Part shown: positions 1 to 5,366 of the stretch, piece after piece | How the letters are laid out: each line of letters opens with the position of its first letter | Position numbering within the stretch: the stretch's first letter is position 1 | From: Nitratifractor sp. | Lineage (GTDB): Bacteria > Campylobacterota > Campylobacteria > Campylobacterales > Sulfurovaceae | Reading direction: 5' to 3' | DNA length: 5,389 bases | Assembly: GCA_024762845.1 (NCBI GenBank) | Contig: JANTGQ010000112.1 | Span: forward strand, 1-5,389 | Translations under genes and position numbers: made by a program | The notes under the pieces: generated by a model | Database searches by the model: none | Told to the model about the DNA's origin: nothing | What the model saw: only the letters and a program-made list of their open reading frames with translations

Positions 1-564
1 AACAGGGTGTACCGCATATGGCGAATGTATGGCAACCGCGGGGTAAAAGCTCTCACTTGCTAACTCTAAAGTGCTATTGAGGCGCTGTTTAAAATCGCCA
101 AAAAGTGCATCTACAGCAGCAGGACTTGACCCTATTACTTCGTTAAAGTAGACAACACGCTGTTTTGCATCTGCACACTCTTGCATATCGATACCAAAGC
201 TCGATATTGTTCCAACTGTTGTAACACCGCTTCTGCTCATATCGAAGAGTGCTTTATCAATTAAGCTGCTATCTACAGACTCTATAAGCTCATCTCGATT
301 TTCAAAAACACTATAGAGCCACTCTATAAAAGAGCCATATTTTAGACGAGAACGGTTGGCACTAAACTCAAGATGGGTATGGAGGTTAATAAAACCAGGG
401 TAGATTATACTATTACCCTCGTAACTATAGAGGGGTGCATTTGGGTACTCTTTTTGCAACTCTTGCAGCGAGGCAACTTTTATAATCTTCTCATCAAAAG
501 CAATTGCTTTATTCTCTTGATACTTTGCGTCTATATAGACATACTTTGCAGATATTATTTTCAT
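1..564 (-). CDS. Aminofutalosine deaminase-family amidohydrolase, N-terminal part (runs off the window)
   Basis: Metal-dependent amidohydrolase of the COG0402 type. The best match I can make is the aminofutalosine deaminase family, which converts 6-amino-6-deoxyfutalosine to futalosine in menaquinone synthesis in the cytoplasm. Seen: 188 codons are open from the ATG at 564 down to base 1. A short N-terminal beta region leads into YPGFINLHTHLEF (residues 55-67), with metal-binding H62 and H64. Then come YGSFIEWL (76-83), NEVIGSS (141-147), and AIHSPYAVHP (178-187), whose H180 should be the next metal ligand. The family is about 400 residues long, so the later His and Asp ligands are missing only because the window ends. 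AAAAGG lies 8 bases before the ATG (bases 573-578). The gene diverges from aroQ. Caution: H. pylori and C. jejuni can hydrolyse aminofutalosine directly with MTA/SAH nucleosidase, so the substrate in this organism is inferred. Other COG0402 deaminases or chlorohydrolases remain possible. Confidence 0.82.
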   Translation of the reverse strand, partial: MKIISAKYVYIDAKYQENKAIAFDEKIIKVASLQELQKEYPNAPLYSYEGNSIIYPGFINLHTHLEFSANRSRLKYGSFIEWLYSVFENRDELIESVDSSLIDKALFDMSRSGVTTVGTISSFGIDMQECADAKQRVVYFNEVIGSSPAAVDALFGDFKQRLNSTLELASESFYPAVAIHSPYAVHPV

Positions 565-589
565 GCTTTAAACCTTTTATAACAACACT

Positions 590-606
590 TTGACTAGAAT
601 TATAGC
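590..606 (+). promoter_or_regulatory. Possible promoter of the aroQ cluster
   Basis: The 65-bp gap upstream of aroQ holds TAGAAT (595-600) and TATAGC (601-606), either of which could serve as a -10 box and give a leader of roughly 15-25 nt. TTGACT at 590-595 resembles a -35, but the nearest -10-like sequence at a workable distance, TAATTC at 611-616, is only 15 bp away. The region physically overlaps the minus-strand promoter. The exact box is uncertain. Confidence 0.35.
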
Positions 607-607
607 A
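599..607 (-). promoter_or_regulatory. Extended -10 promoter of the divergent amidohydrolase gene
   Basis: Read on the minus strand, these bases are TGCTATAAT, a perfect -10 hexamer with the TGn extension. A start of transcription near base 592 would give a leader of about 28 nt, containing AAAAGG before the ATG at 564. There is no good -35 at 16-18 bp. Lack of a -35 is usual for sigma-70 promoters of Campylobacterota. Confidence 0.6.
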
Positions 608-629
608 AATTAATTCAAAAGGCAGATAT

Positions 630-1100
630 ATGAAAATTGTAGTTATTCAAGGTCCAAACTTAAATATGTTAGGTGTAAGAGAGCAGCACATCTATGGACC
701 TATGAAGTTAGAAGATATTCATGAGCAGATGAAACACTTTGCAGAGCAAAACGGTGTAGAGGTAGAGTTTTTCCAAAGCAACCTCGAGGGTGAAATTGTA
801 GATAGAATTCAAGAGTGTCTTGGTGATGCTGATGGTATTATTATTAACCCTGCAGCATACTCACACACATCAATTGCAATTAGAGATGCTATCTCTGCAG
901 TTGAGTTACCTACAATGGAGGTACACTTAAGTAACATCCATGCAAGAGAAGAGTTTAGAAAACACTCTTTAACTGCAGAGGTATGTGCAGGTGTAATTGC
1001 AGGTGTTGGACCATTTGGTTACCACTTGGCTATGATTGGAATGCTACAAATTATTAACGAAATCAAAGCTATGCAAGAGTCTACACAACAAGAGGCGTAA
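630..1100 (+). CDS. aroQ: Type II 3-dehydroquinate dehydratase
   Basis: Catalyses reversible dehydration of 3-dehydroquinate to 3-dehydroshikimate, the third step of the shikimate pathway, as a cytoplasmic dodecamer in the known family. At 156 residues it has normal length. Seen: IQGPNLNMLG (6-15) and the flexible active-site lid with R17 and catalytic Y22 (IYG). INPAAYSHTSIAIRDA (72-87) carries N73 and the proton-donor-type H79. EVHLSNIHAREEFR (97-110) carries H99, S101, R106 and R110. GVGPFGYHLA (125-134) closes the fold. The IQGPNLNMLG form, with Gln where many bacteria have Asn, is what I associate with Helicobacter and Campylobacter. The ATG at 630 has AAAAGG (617-622) 7 bases upstream. 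The stop overlaps the next start by one base (TAATG), suggesting translational coupling to the peptidase gene. First gene of the plus-strand cluster. Confidence 0.97.
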   Translation: MKIVVIQGPNLNMLGVREQHIYGPMKLEDIHEQMKHFAEQNGVEVEFFQSNLEGEIVDRIQECLGDADGIIINPAAYSHTSIAIRDAISAVELPTMEVHLSNIHAREEFRKHSLTAEVCAGVIAGVGPFGYHLAMIGMLQIINEIKAMQESTQQEA

Positions 1101-2122
1101 TGAACTATATAGTTTTACAAAATGAAAATGCACTCTACTACGAGTGCAAATTCAGTTGTGATAATGCAATTTTTTTAAGCTTAGGAAAAGAGAGATTCTT
1201 TATTACCGACAGCCGCTACGAGATAGAGGCCAAAGAGCGTGTAGAGGGTGCTACTGTAGTTATTTCCAAAAATCTACTCGACGAACTTATTGCTACACTT
1301 AAATCGAATAAGGTTAAAAAAGTTGCCATTGACCCAATAGAGTGGGACCTTTACAGTTTTCGTAAAGTCAAAGAGTCCCTTCCTCTTAAGTTTAGTTATA
1401 AACCTGCATTCTCACATAACAAGCGAATTATCAAGAGTGCCCAGGAGATAGAGTACCTAAGAGAGGCAGTTAAAATAGGCAGAAAATCGTTTAAAGCGAT
1501 CGCAAAAGCGCTTACAGAACGCCAAGGTGCAAGCGAACAGGAGCTCAATTTCTTAGCAGAGTCAATACTTCGCGACTTTGGCAGAAGAGATATCAGTTTT
1601 GAGCCAATTCTAGCTCTAAGCGAAAATGCCGCAAAGCCACATGCGCTCCCTACAGAGCGTAAGCTACAACTGGATGACTTAATTCTCTTAGATGCCGGGG
1701 TAAAGTATAAGCGCTACTGCTCTGACAGAACTAGAACAGCCTACTACAATGGTGAAACTTTGCGCTTTAACTATAAACAGCACTTTAGTGATAAAAAGAT
1801 ACAAAAAGCTTATGATACAGTGCTTAAAGCACACGATAAAGCGATAGCAAAAGCCCGCTGTGGAATGACAGGCAGCGAGATAGACAAAATAGCCAGAGAT
1901 GTAATAGAAAAAGCCGGTTTTGGTAAAGAGTTTGTCCACTCAACAGGGCACGGTGTCGGTTTGGATATTCATGAAATGCCATATATATCAGCTAAAAGTA
2001 CAACAGTCATAGAAGACGCTATGGTCTTTACAATCGAGCCGGGCATCTATATAGCAGATGCATTTGGTATACGTATAGAAGATATGGTGGTTATGCAAAA
2101 CGGCAGAGCCGAAGTTTTGTAA
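1100..2122 (+). CDS. pepQ: Xaa-Pro aminopeptidase/dipeptidase (M24 family metallopeptidase)
   Basis: Cytoplasmic dinuclear metalloprotease that cleaves the bond before proline in peptides; whether it prefers dipeptides (PepQ) or longer peptides (PepP) cannot be told from sequence. At 340 residues it has the usual compact length. Residues 1 to about 105 form the creatinase-like N-terminal domain (FFITDSRY, 33-40). The pita-bread catalytic domain follows. Seen: H181 in KPHALPT, D198 in LLDAGV, D209 in CSDRTRT, H284 in STGHGVGLDIHE with H291, E313 in TIEPGIY, and E327 in IRIEDMV. All five metal ligands (D198, D209, H284, E313, E327) are therefore present, and the enzyme should be active. The ATG overlaps the aroQ stop by one base and has AAGAGG (1090-1095) 4 bases upstream, inside the aroQ end. 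H. pylori has an equivalent gene between aroQ and folK. Confidence 0.92.
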   Translation: MNYIVLQNENALYYECKFSCDNAIFLSLGKERFFITDSRYEIEAKERVEGATVVISKNLLDELIATLKSNKVKKVAIDPIEWDLYSFRKVKESLPLKFSYKPAFSHNKRIIKSAQEIEYLREAVKIGRKSFKAIAKALTERQGASEQELNFLAESILRDFGRRDISFEPILALSENAAKPHALPTERKLQLDDLILLDAGVKYKRYCSDRTRTAYYNGETLRFNYKQHFSDKKIQKAYDTVLKAHDKAIAKARCGMTGSEIDKIARDVIEKAGFGKEFVHSTGHGVGLDIHEMPYISAKSTTVIEDAMVFTIEPGIYIADAFGIRIEDMVVMQNGRAEVL

Positions 2123-2135
2123 GGGAGGGTGTGTG
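2121..2135 (+). promoter_or_regulatory. Strong Shine-Dalgarno and GTG start of folK
   Basis: AAGGGAGG (2121-2128) begins within the preceding stop codon and lies 4 bases before GTG at 2133. A second GTG at 2131 is in another frame and leads nowhere. No ATG is available near the start of the folK frame, so the GTG at 2133 is the likely initiator. Confidence 0.75.
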
Positions 2136-2651
2136 TCAGGGTACCTCTATAAAAAGCGACAAAACACAACACTTATAAAATCTTCCCATTTTCCCTATAG
2201 GAAAAGAGAGTCTCAAAAAATTAGAAATGTTGCACTTATTGGTGTGGGCGGTAATGTGGGCGATACTCTGCGCCGATTTAAGAGACTTTTGACCTACATA
2301 AATAGAGAGCCACGCTTAAAACTGCTTGCAACATCAACAATTTTAAAAAATCCACCATTTGGGTATTTGGAGCAGGCTGATTTTTTTAATACACTTATAT
2401 TGCTAGAGACTCCTCTAAGTGCAATGGAACTTCTACACCTCTTGCAGAGAATAGAGCAGCACTTTGGACGCCAAAGGCTCTTTAAAAATGCCCCAAGAAC
2501 ATTAGATTTGGATATAATAGCATTTAATAAAGAGAAAATCAAAAAGATACCAAAGCTTATAGTACCTCACCCGTATTATAAAGAGCGAGAGAGTGTAACA
2601 GCGCCTCTTCGCTCCCTTAAAGGAGTAAAATGGTTAAAGAGAGCTTTATAG
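2133..2651 (+). CDS. folK: 2-amino-4-hydroxy-6-hydroxymethyldihydropteridine diphosphokinase (HPPK)
   Basis: Transfers pyrophosphate from ATP to 6-hydroxymethyl-7,8-dihydropterin, giving the substrate for dihydropteroate synthase in folate synthesis. Seen: LIGVGGNVGD (35-44), a variant of the usual GSNLGD loop; QADFFNTLILLET (81-93); and RIEQHFGRQR (106-115). PRTLDLDIIAF (121-131) holds the Mg-binding D125 and D127, and VPHPYYKERESVTAPL (144-159) is the C-terminal signature. The roughly 30 residues before VALIGVGG are basic and extend beyond the E. coli enzyme; as I recall, FolK proteins of this phylum share such an extension. This would explain the 172-residue length. The start is GTG with a strong ribosome-binding site. 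The 3' end overlaps flhF by 22 bp. Between the peptidase and flhF, this matches the Helicobacter gene order. Confidence 0.93.
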   Translation: MSGYLYKKRQNTTLIKSSHFPYRKRESQKIRNVALIGVGGNVGDTLRRFKRLLTYINREPRLKLLATSTILKNPPFGYLEQADFFNTLILLETPLSAMELLHLLQRIEQHFGRQRLFKNAPRTLDLDIIAFNKEKIKKIPKLIVPHPYYKERESVTAPLRSLKGVKWLKRAL

Positions 2652-3742
2652 CCCCAACACCTATAGAAGCCTACAAGCTTGCTGTACAGAAGTATAAATC
2701 TATAGATAATTTTAAAATTATAAATGCTTCTCAATATAAGAATGCCCAAAATGAGCTTGTTGCCAAAATAGAGATAGAGGTAGACGAAGAGAGTTTTAAC
2801 GCAAGTATTGGAGTTAGCGAAGAGGAACTGCTTATCGAGGAGCTAAACTCTCTAAAGAGTAAAATGAACCGAATGAAAAGTGCACTTGCGGGCAATGAAG
2901 AGCCAGAGCCTGCCGCGGCTGCACAAGAGCTAAAACCAACTGCAAAATCTAAAGATGTTATTGAGCATATAAAAGAGTTGCTCACCCAGAAAGGTCTAGA
3001 TAAAAAGTGGATAGACTATATGTTAGACCCCTTTGCCACAACACAAATAGCCGAGGATGAAACGCTACTTGTATCGTTTATCCTTGAAGAGCTCGAAGAA
3101 GCGCTCACAATAGAGAGAAATCCGCTTAAAAATAGAGTACATCTATTTGTTGGGGCGACAGGTGTTGGCAAAACTACAACAATTGCCAAAATTATCGCCT
3201 ACAGTATACACAAAGGTGTAAGCCCAAAAGAGATTGCAGTAATTAATCTCGATAACTTTCGAGCAGCGGCGAATGAGCAGTTAAGTTATTATACTAACAA
3301 GATGGGAGTAGATTACTATTATGCTAAGAGTGTAGAGAGTCTTCGAGAAGTATTTGCAAGATTAAGAGAAAAGACGCTCATATATATTGATAGTGCAGGC
3401 AGTGCACCGTTTGATTTAGAGAAACTACTCTCTACCGCTCACTTTTATCAAGATAGTCAAAGTAATATAGGAAGTACGCAGACAAATCTTGTAGTCTCAG
3501 CAGGTACTAAATATAGCGATTTGAAAAAAATATATGAGCACTTCTCATTTTTAAATGTAGATTGTGCTATAGTGACCAAACTTGATGAAACAGAAGATAT
3601 TGGAAATGTAGTCGCATTTCTACTTGAGACCGGATTGCCTGTTTCCTACTTGAGTGTTGGTCAAAATGTACCAAAAGATTTAGAGTTAGCATCGAAAGAG
3701 AAGATTTTAGACTACTTTATCGGTGACCTTAAAAAAGGATAG
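2630..3742 (+). CDS. flhF: Flagellar biosynthesis SRP-type GTPase FlhF
   Basis: SRP-family GTPase that recruits early flagellar parts to the pole and, in Campylobacter and Helicobacter, is needed for flagellar gene expression. Seen: the N-terminal FIAPTPIEAYKLAVQKY (6-22) typical of FlhF; a Glu/Ala-rich linker (about 62-108); a helical N domain (about 109-165); then the G domain. Its motifs are G1 GATGVGKTTT (175-184), G2-like LDNFRAAANEQL (207-218), G3 IDSAGSAPFD (253-262), G4 TKLDET (316-321) and G5-like SVGQNVPKDLE (342-352). The protein has 370 residues, shorter than the C. jejuni form (about 480 from memory) and near Bacillus length. Oddities: G3 lacks the Arg of the usual DTAGR, and G2 has Ala-Ala-Ala-Asn where DTYRIxAxEQL-type sequence is common. 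AAAGGAG (2619-2625) lies 4 bases before the ATG at 2630, inside folK. FlhG, its GTPase activator, is not encoded next to it; mnmA follows after 3 bp. Confidence 0.92.
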   Translation: MVKESFIAPTPIEAYKLAVQKYKSIDNFKIINASQYKNAQNELVAKIEIEVDEESFNASIGVSEEELLIEELNSLKSKMNRMKSALAGNEEPEPAAAAQELKPTAKSKDVIEHIKELLTQKGLDKKWIDYMLDPFATTQIAEDETLLVSFILEELEEALTIERNPLKNRVHLFVGATGVGKTTTIAKIIAYSIHKGVSPKEIAVINLDNFRAAANEQLSYYTNKMGVDYYYAKSVESLREVFARLREKTLIYIDSAGSAPFDLEKLLSTAHFYQDSQSNIGSTQTNLVVSAGTKYSDLKKIYEHFSFLNVDCAIVTKLDETEDIGNVVAFLLETGLPVSYLSVGQNVPKDLELASKEKILDYFIGDLKKG

Positions 3743-3748
3743 ATTATT
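3735..3748 (+). promoter_or_regulatory. Ribosome-binding site that points to an ATT start for mnmA
   Basis: AAGGA (3735-3739) sits just before the flhF stop (TAG, 3740-3742). The second of two ATT codons (3746-3748) lies 6 bases after it, the ideal distance, and begins the reading ATT AAA AAA GTA TTG GTT GGT, matching the M-K-K-V-x-V-G start of MnmA proteins. The TTG at 3758 is 18 bases away, too far for this site, and would remove most of the first beta strand. No ATG or GTG occurs between the flhF stop and the PP-loop. Confidence 0.55.
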
Positions 3749-4771
3749 AAAAAAGTATTGGTTGGTTTAAGCGGTGGCGTAGACTCAACAGTTACGGCAC
3801 TCCTTTTACAAGAGCAGGGGTATAGTGTAGAGGGTGTCTATATGGTAATGCACAATCTCGATGAACTTAACAGTGCAAATATTACCAAAGCACAAAAGGT
3901 TGCAGACTACCTGGGTATAAAATTGCACATACTCGATATAAAAGAGAGTTTTAAAGAAGAGGTTTATGATTACTTTGTTCAAAGTTATAAAGATGGTCTT
4001 ACCCCAAACCCCTGTGTGGTATGTAACAGAACAATAAAATTTGGAAAAATGGTAGAGTTTGCAAGCTCTTTAGATATGGACTATATAGCAACTGGACACT
4101 ATGTGCAAGTTGTTGATGGTGCAATATATAAGGGAGTAGATGATTCAAAAGACCAAAGCTATTTTTTAGCACGTATAAAACCCGAAGTATTAAAAAGAGT
4201 TATTTTTCCACTTGGCAGCTGGCTTAAGAGCGAAGTAAAAGAGTATGCAAAAAAGATAGAAGTTTTAAAAGATATAGCCCAACAGAGCGAAAGTAGTGAA
4301 ATATGTTTTGTCGAGAATAGCTATATCGATATTTTAGAGCGCCACACAAACCCCGATATGCCAGGTATCGTAAAAGATACCAGCGGTAAAGAGGTAGGTA
4401 CCCATAAAGGTTTTATGCACTACACAATAGGCAAAAGAAGAGGCTTCTTTGTACATGGAGCACATGACCCCCATTTTGTAGTAGATATTGATGCAAAACA
4501 TAATACAATAATTGTTGGTAAAAAAGAGGAGCTGGCAAAACAAGAGATAGTAGTATCAAATATTAATCTCTTTACCGAAGCACGCGAGTTTAGCGCAGAG
4601 GTAAAGGTACGCTATAGAACGCAAGGTATAGAATCAGATATTAAAATAGAGAATAATATCGGTTTAATAACACTAAAAACTCCAGCATTTGGCGTAGCAA
4701 AAGGACAATTTGCAGTTTTTTACGACAACAACAAACTTTTGGGTGGTGCAGAGATTATAGATGTGCTATAA
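3746..4771 (+). CDS. mnmA: tRNA-specific 2-thiouridylase MnmA
   Basis: Uses ATP and a persulfide sulfur donor to thiolate C2 of wobble U34 in tRNA-Lys, -Glu and -Gln (part of mnm5s2U). Numbering from the ATT at 3746 (341 residues): PP-loop GLSGGVDST (7-15); NPCVVCNRTIKFG (88-100), with catalytic C90 and a CxxC partner C93; ATGHY (115-119); SKDQSYFLA (134-142), contacting ATP and tRNA. SSEICFVE (183-190) carries the second catalytic C187. GTHKGFMHYTIGKRRGF (218-234), VKVRYRTQG (286-294) and GQFAVFYDNNKLLGGAEI (320-337) are the central and C-terminal beta domains. All key residues are intact, so the protein should be functional, and it is probably important for growth. The likely initiator is the rare codon ATT; the first conventional alternative is TTG at 3758. 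The gene is in the same frame as flhF, separated by one TAG, and sits where flhG is often found. Confidence 0.95.
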   Translation: MKKVLVGLSGGVDSTVTALLLQEQGYSVEGVYMVMHNLDELNSANITKAQKVADYLGIKLHILDIKESFKEEVYDYFVQSYKDGLTPNPCVVCNRTIKFGKMVEFASSLDMDYIATGHYVQVVDGAIYKGVDDSKDQSYFLARIKPEVLKRVIFPLGSWLKSEVKEYAKKIEVLKDIAQQSESSEICFVENSYIDILERHTNPDMPGIVKDTSGKEVGTHKGFMHYTIGKRRGFFVHGAHDPHFVVDIDAKHNTIIVGKKEELAKQEIVVSNINLFTEAREFSAEVKVRYRTQGIESDIKIENNIGLITLKTPAFGVAKGQFAVFYDNNKLLGGAEIIDVL

Positions 4772-4776
4772 TCTCT
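4750..4776 (+). repeat. 11-bp perfect inverted repeat across the mnmA stop codon, possible operator
   Basis: AGAGATTATAG (4750-4760), a 5-base spacer ATGTG, then CTATAATCTCT (4766-4776): every base of both arms pairs. The right arm contains the mnmA stop codon and ends 4 bases before the antitoxin Shine-Dalgarno. It is AT-rich and is followed by TACTTAGGAG rather than a T-run, so it is a poor rho-independent terminator. Its overlap with a -10 box fits a protein-binding operator for the downstream toxin-antitoxin genes better. An mRNA hairpin affecting the antitoxin ribosome-binding site is the alternative. Confidence 0.6.
4764..4772 (+). promoter_or_regulatory. Extended -10 promoter for the MNT-HEPN genes
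   Basis: TGCTATAAT is a perfect -10 hexamer with TGn extension, the same 9-mer as the promoter of the divergent hydrolase. It lies inside the inverted repeat at 4750-4776. Transcription from about base 4779 would give a leader of about 14 nt including the Shine-Dalgarno. The -35 position (TGGTGC, 4744-4749) is poor. The sequence also codes the last residues of mnmA, so it could be partly coincidental. Confidence 0.45.
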
Positions 4777-4780
4777 ACTT

Positions 4781-4795
4781 AGGAGATATCAAATG
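4781..4795 (+). promoter_or_regulatory. Ribosome-binding site and start of the MntA-like gene
   Basis: AGGAG (4781-4785) lies 7 bases before ATG 4793. It fixes the true start of the antitoxin in a frame different from the one that carries most of its coding sequence, and so shows that the gene is frameshifted. The HEPN gene has a near-copy of this signal (TTAGGAGATAT, 5137-5147). Confidence 0.7.
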
Positions 4796-5162
4796 CAAGC
4801 CAATCTGTTACAAGCTGTTGAGCGTTACTTACAAAATAACTCCCTTATCGGCTTTGCCTATCTCTTTGGTTCTTATGCTAAAGGGGGAGCATAGAGACGA
4901 TAGTGATATAGATTTGGCACTCTATCTACAAAAAAACAATTTAGATATACTCTTGCAGATAAATTACGAACTCTCCAAAATCGCAGAACAAGATATAGAT
5001 ATTGTAGTATTAAAAAGTGTAAAAAATATATACCTTACTGATGCTATCTTAAGAGATGGGATTATTTTAAAAGATTCTCCACAACGTATCGATTTCGAGC
5101 TTAAAATGCTACATAATATTTTAGACTTTAAAGAGTTTAGGAGATATATAGATGCAATATAA
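4793..5162 (+). pseudogene. MntA-like nucleotidyltransferase antitoxin, frameshifted
   Basis: Minimal nucleotidyltransferase (MNT) domain of the MntA/HepT toxin-antitoxin type; characterised MntA proteins AMPylate and neutralise a HEPN ribonuclease. From ATG 4793 the protein reads normally to LFGSYAKG (24-31), then reaches TAG at 4892 after 33 codons. Removing one G from the five-G run at 4883-4887 restores LFGSYAKGEHRDDSDIDLAL. That is an exact GSx10DxD active site (G26, S27, D38, D40), with a likely third carboxylate at D69 in DIDIVVL. The repaired protein is about 122 residues and ends at TAA 5160-5162, overlapping the HEPN gene by 11 bp. The rest of the reading frame is undamaged, so the frameshift is recent or is an assembly or sequencing error. 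It directly follows mnmA with its own ribosome-binding site and a probable promoter. Family assignment is secure from the motif; function as an antitoxin is inferred from the neighbour. Confidence 0.82.
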
Positions 5163-5310
5163 AATAGAGAAAAAGATTGCAAGATTAAGCTACTATCTTG
5201 AGTTACTCCAAGAGTATAAAAAAGATTGCAAAGAGCGATTTCTAAAAGATCCAATGTATGAAGGTGCATTATTGCACTATTTATACCTATTGACCCGGAT
5301 TATACAATAG
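5152..5310 (+). pseudogene. HepT-like HEPN toxin, truncated after about 48 residues
   Basis: Start of a HEPN-domain ribonuclease toxin of the HepT/DUF86 type. ATG 5152 has AGGAG (5139-5143) 8 bases upstream and overlaps the antitoxin gene by 11 bp. The first 48 residues form two amphipathic helices: KIEKKIARLSYYLELLQEY (4-22) and RFLKDPMYEGALLHYLYLLT (29-48). The FLKDPMYEGALLHYL stretch is typical of HepT. The family is about 130-150 residues and normally goes on with a helix of the DSCIxLAxM kind and the catalytic RX4-6H, often RX4HXY. Instead this reading ends with R-I-I-Q and TAG at 5308-5310. None of the three plus-strand frames to the window end restores a HEPN sequence. The catalytic part is missing here, so the product should have no RNase activity. 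The change at about 5293 looks like an insertion or rearrangement junction. Confidence 0.78.
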
Positions 5311-5313
5311 AAT

Positions 5314-5339
5314 CGCAAGAAATGCATCAAGTGCTTGCG
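5314..5339. repeat. Inverted repeat CGCAAG / CTTGCG in the tail region
   Basis: Two perfect 6-base arms (5314-5319 and 5334-5339) separated by 14 bases that themselves contain ATGCAT. The right arm is followed by TTATAGG, not a T-run, so a terminator is unlikely. It could be a subterminal site of a mobile element or chance. Confidence 0.35.
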
Positions 5340-5366
5340 TTATAGGTGTTTGCAAAAAATTTGAGC

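Noticed and set aside
373..582. Plus-strand open frame of 69 codons opposite the amidohydrolase gene
   Set aside because: It is the antisense of a well-conserved amidohydrolase N-terminus, has no convincing ribosome-binding site and encodes no recognisable domain.
590..616. TTGACT / TAATTC as a classical -35/-10 pair for aroQ
   Set aside because: The 15-bp spacing is short, the -10 is poor, and -35 boxes are generally not used by sigma-70 in this phylum.
1688..1939. Minus-strand frame within the Xaa-Pro peptidase gene
   Set aside because: It lies opposite the conserved metal-binding region of the peptidase; its hydrophobic look is a by-product of the antisense of charged codons.
2294..2985. 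Minus-strand frames opposite folK and flhF
   Set aside because: Both are shadows of strongly supported genes; the Ser-rich translation of the second comes from antisense of the Glu/Ala-rich FlhF linker.
3727..3738. CCTT-AAAA-AAGG hairpin masking the mnmA ribosome-binding site
   Set aside because: Only four base pairs, expected by chance in A-rich DNA and unlikely to be stable.
4334..4543. Minus-strand frame opposite mnmA
   Set aside because: It is antisense to conserved MnmA motifs and lacks start signals.
4750..4776. Rho-independent terminator after mnmA
   Set aside because: The stem is AT-rich and no T-run follows; the promoter and ribosome-binding site of the next gene lie directly within or after it.
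4761..4882. ATG at 4761 as the start of the nucleotidyltransferase gene
   Set aside because: This reading has no LFGSYAKG motif before the G-run, lies within the end of mnmA and lacks a ribosome-binding site; ATG 4793 in another frame has both motif and signal.
4964..5269. Minus-strand frame opposite the MNT and HEPN genes
   Set aside because: No domain or ribosome-binding site; the plus strand carries clear MNT and HEPN motifs.
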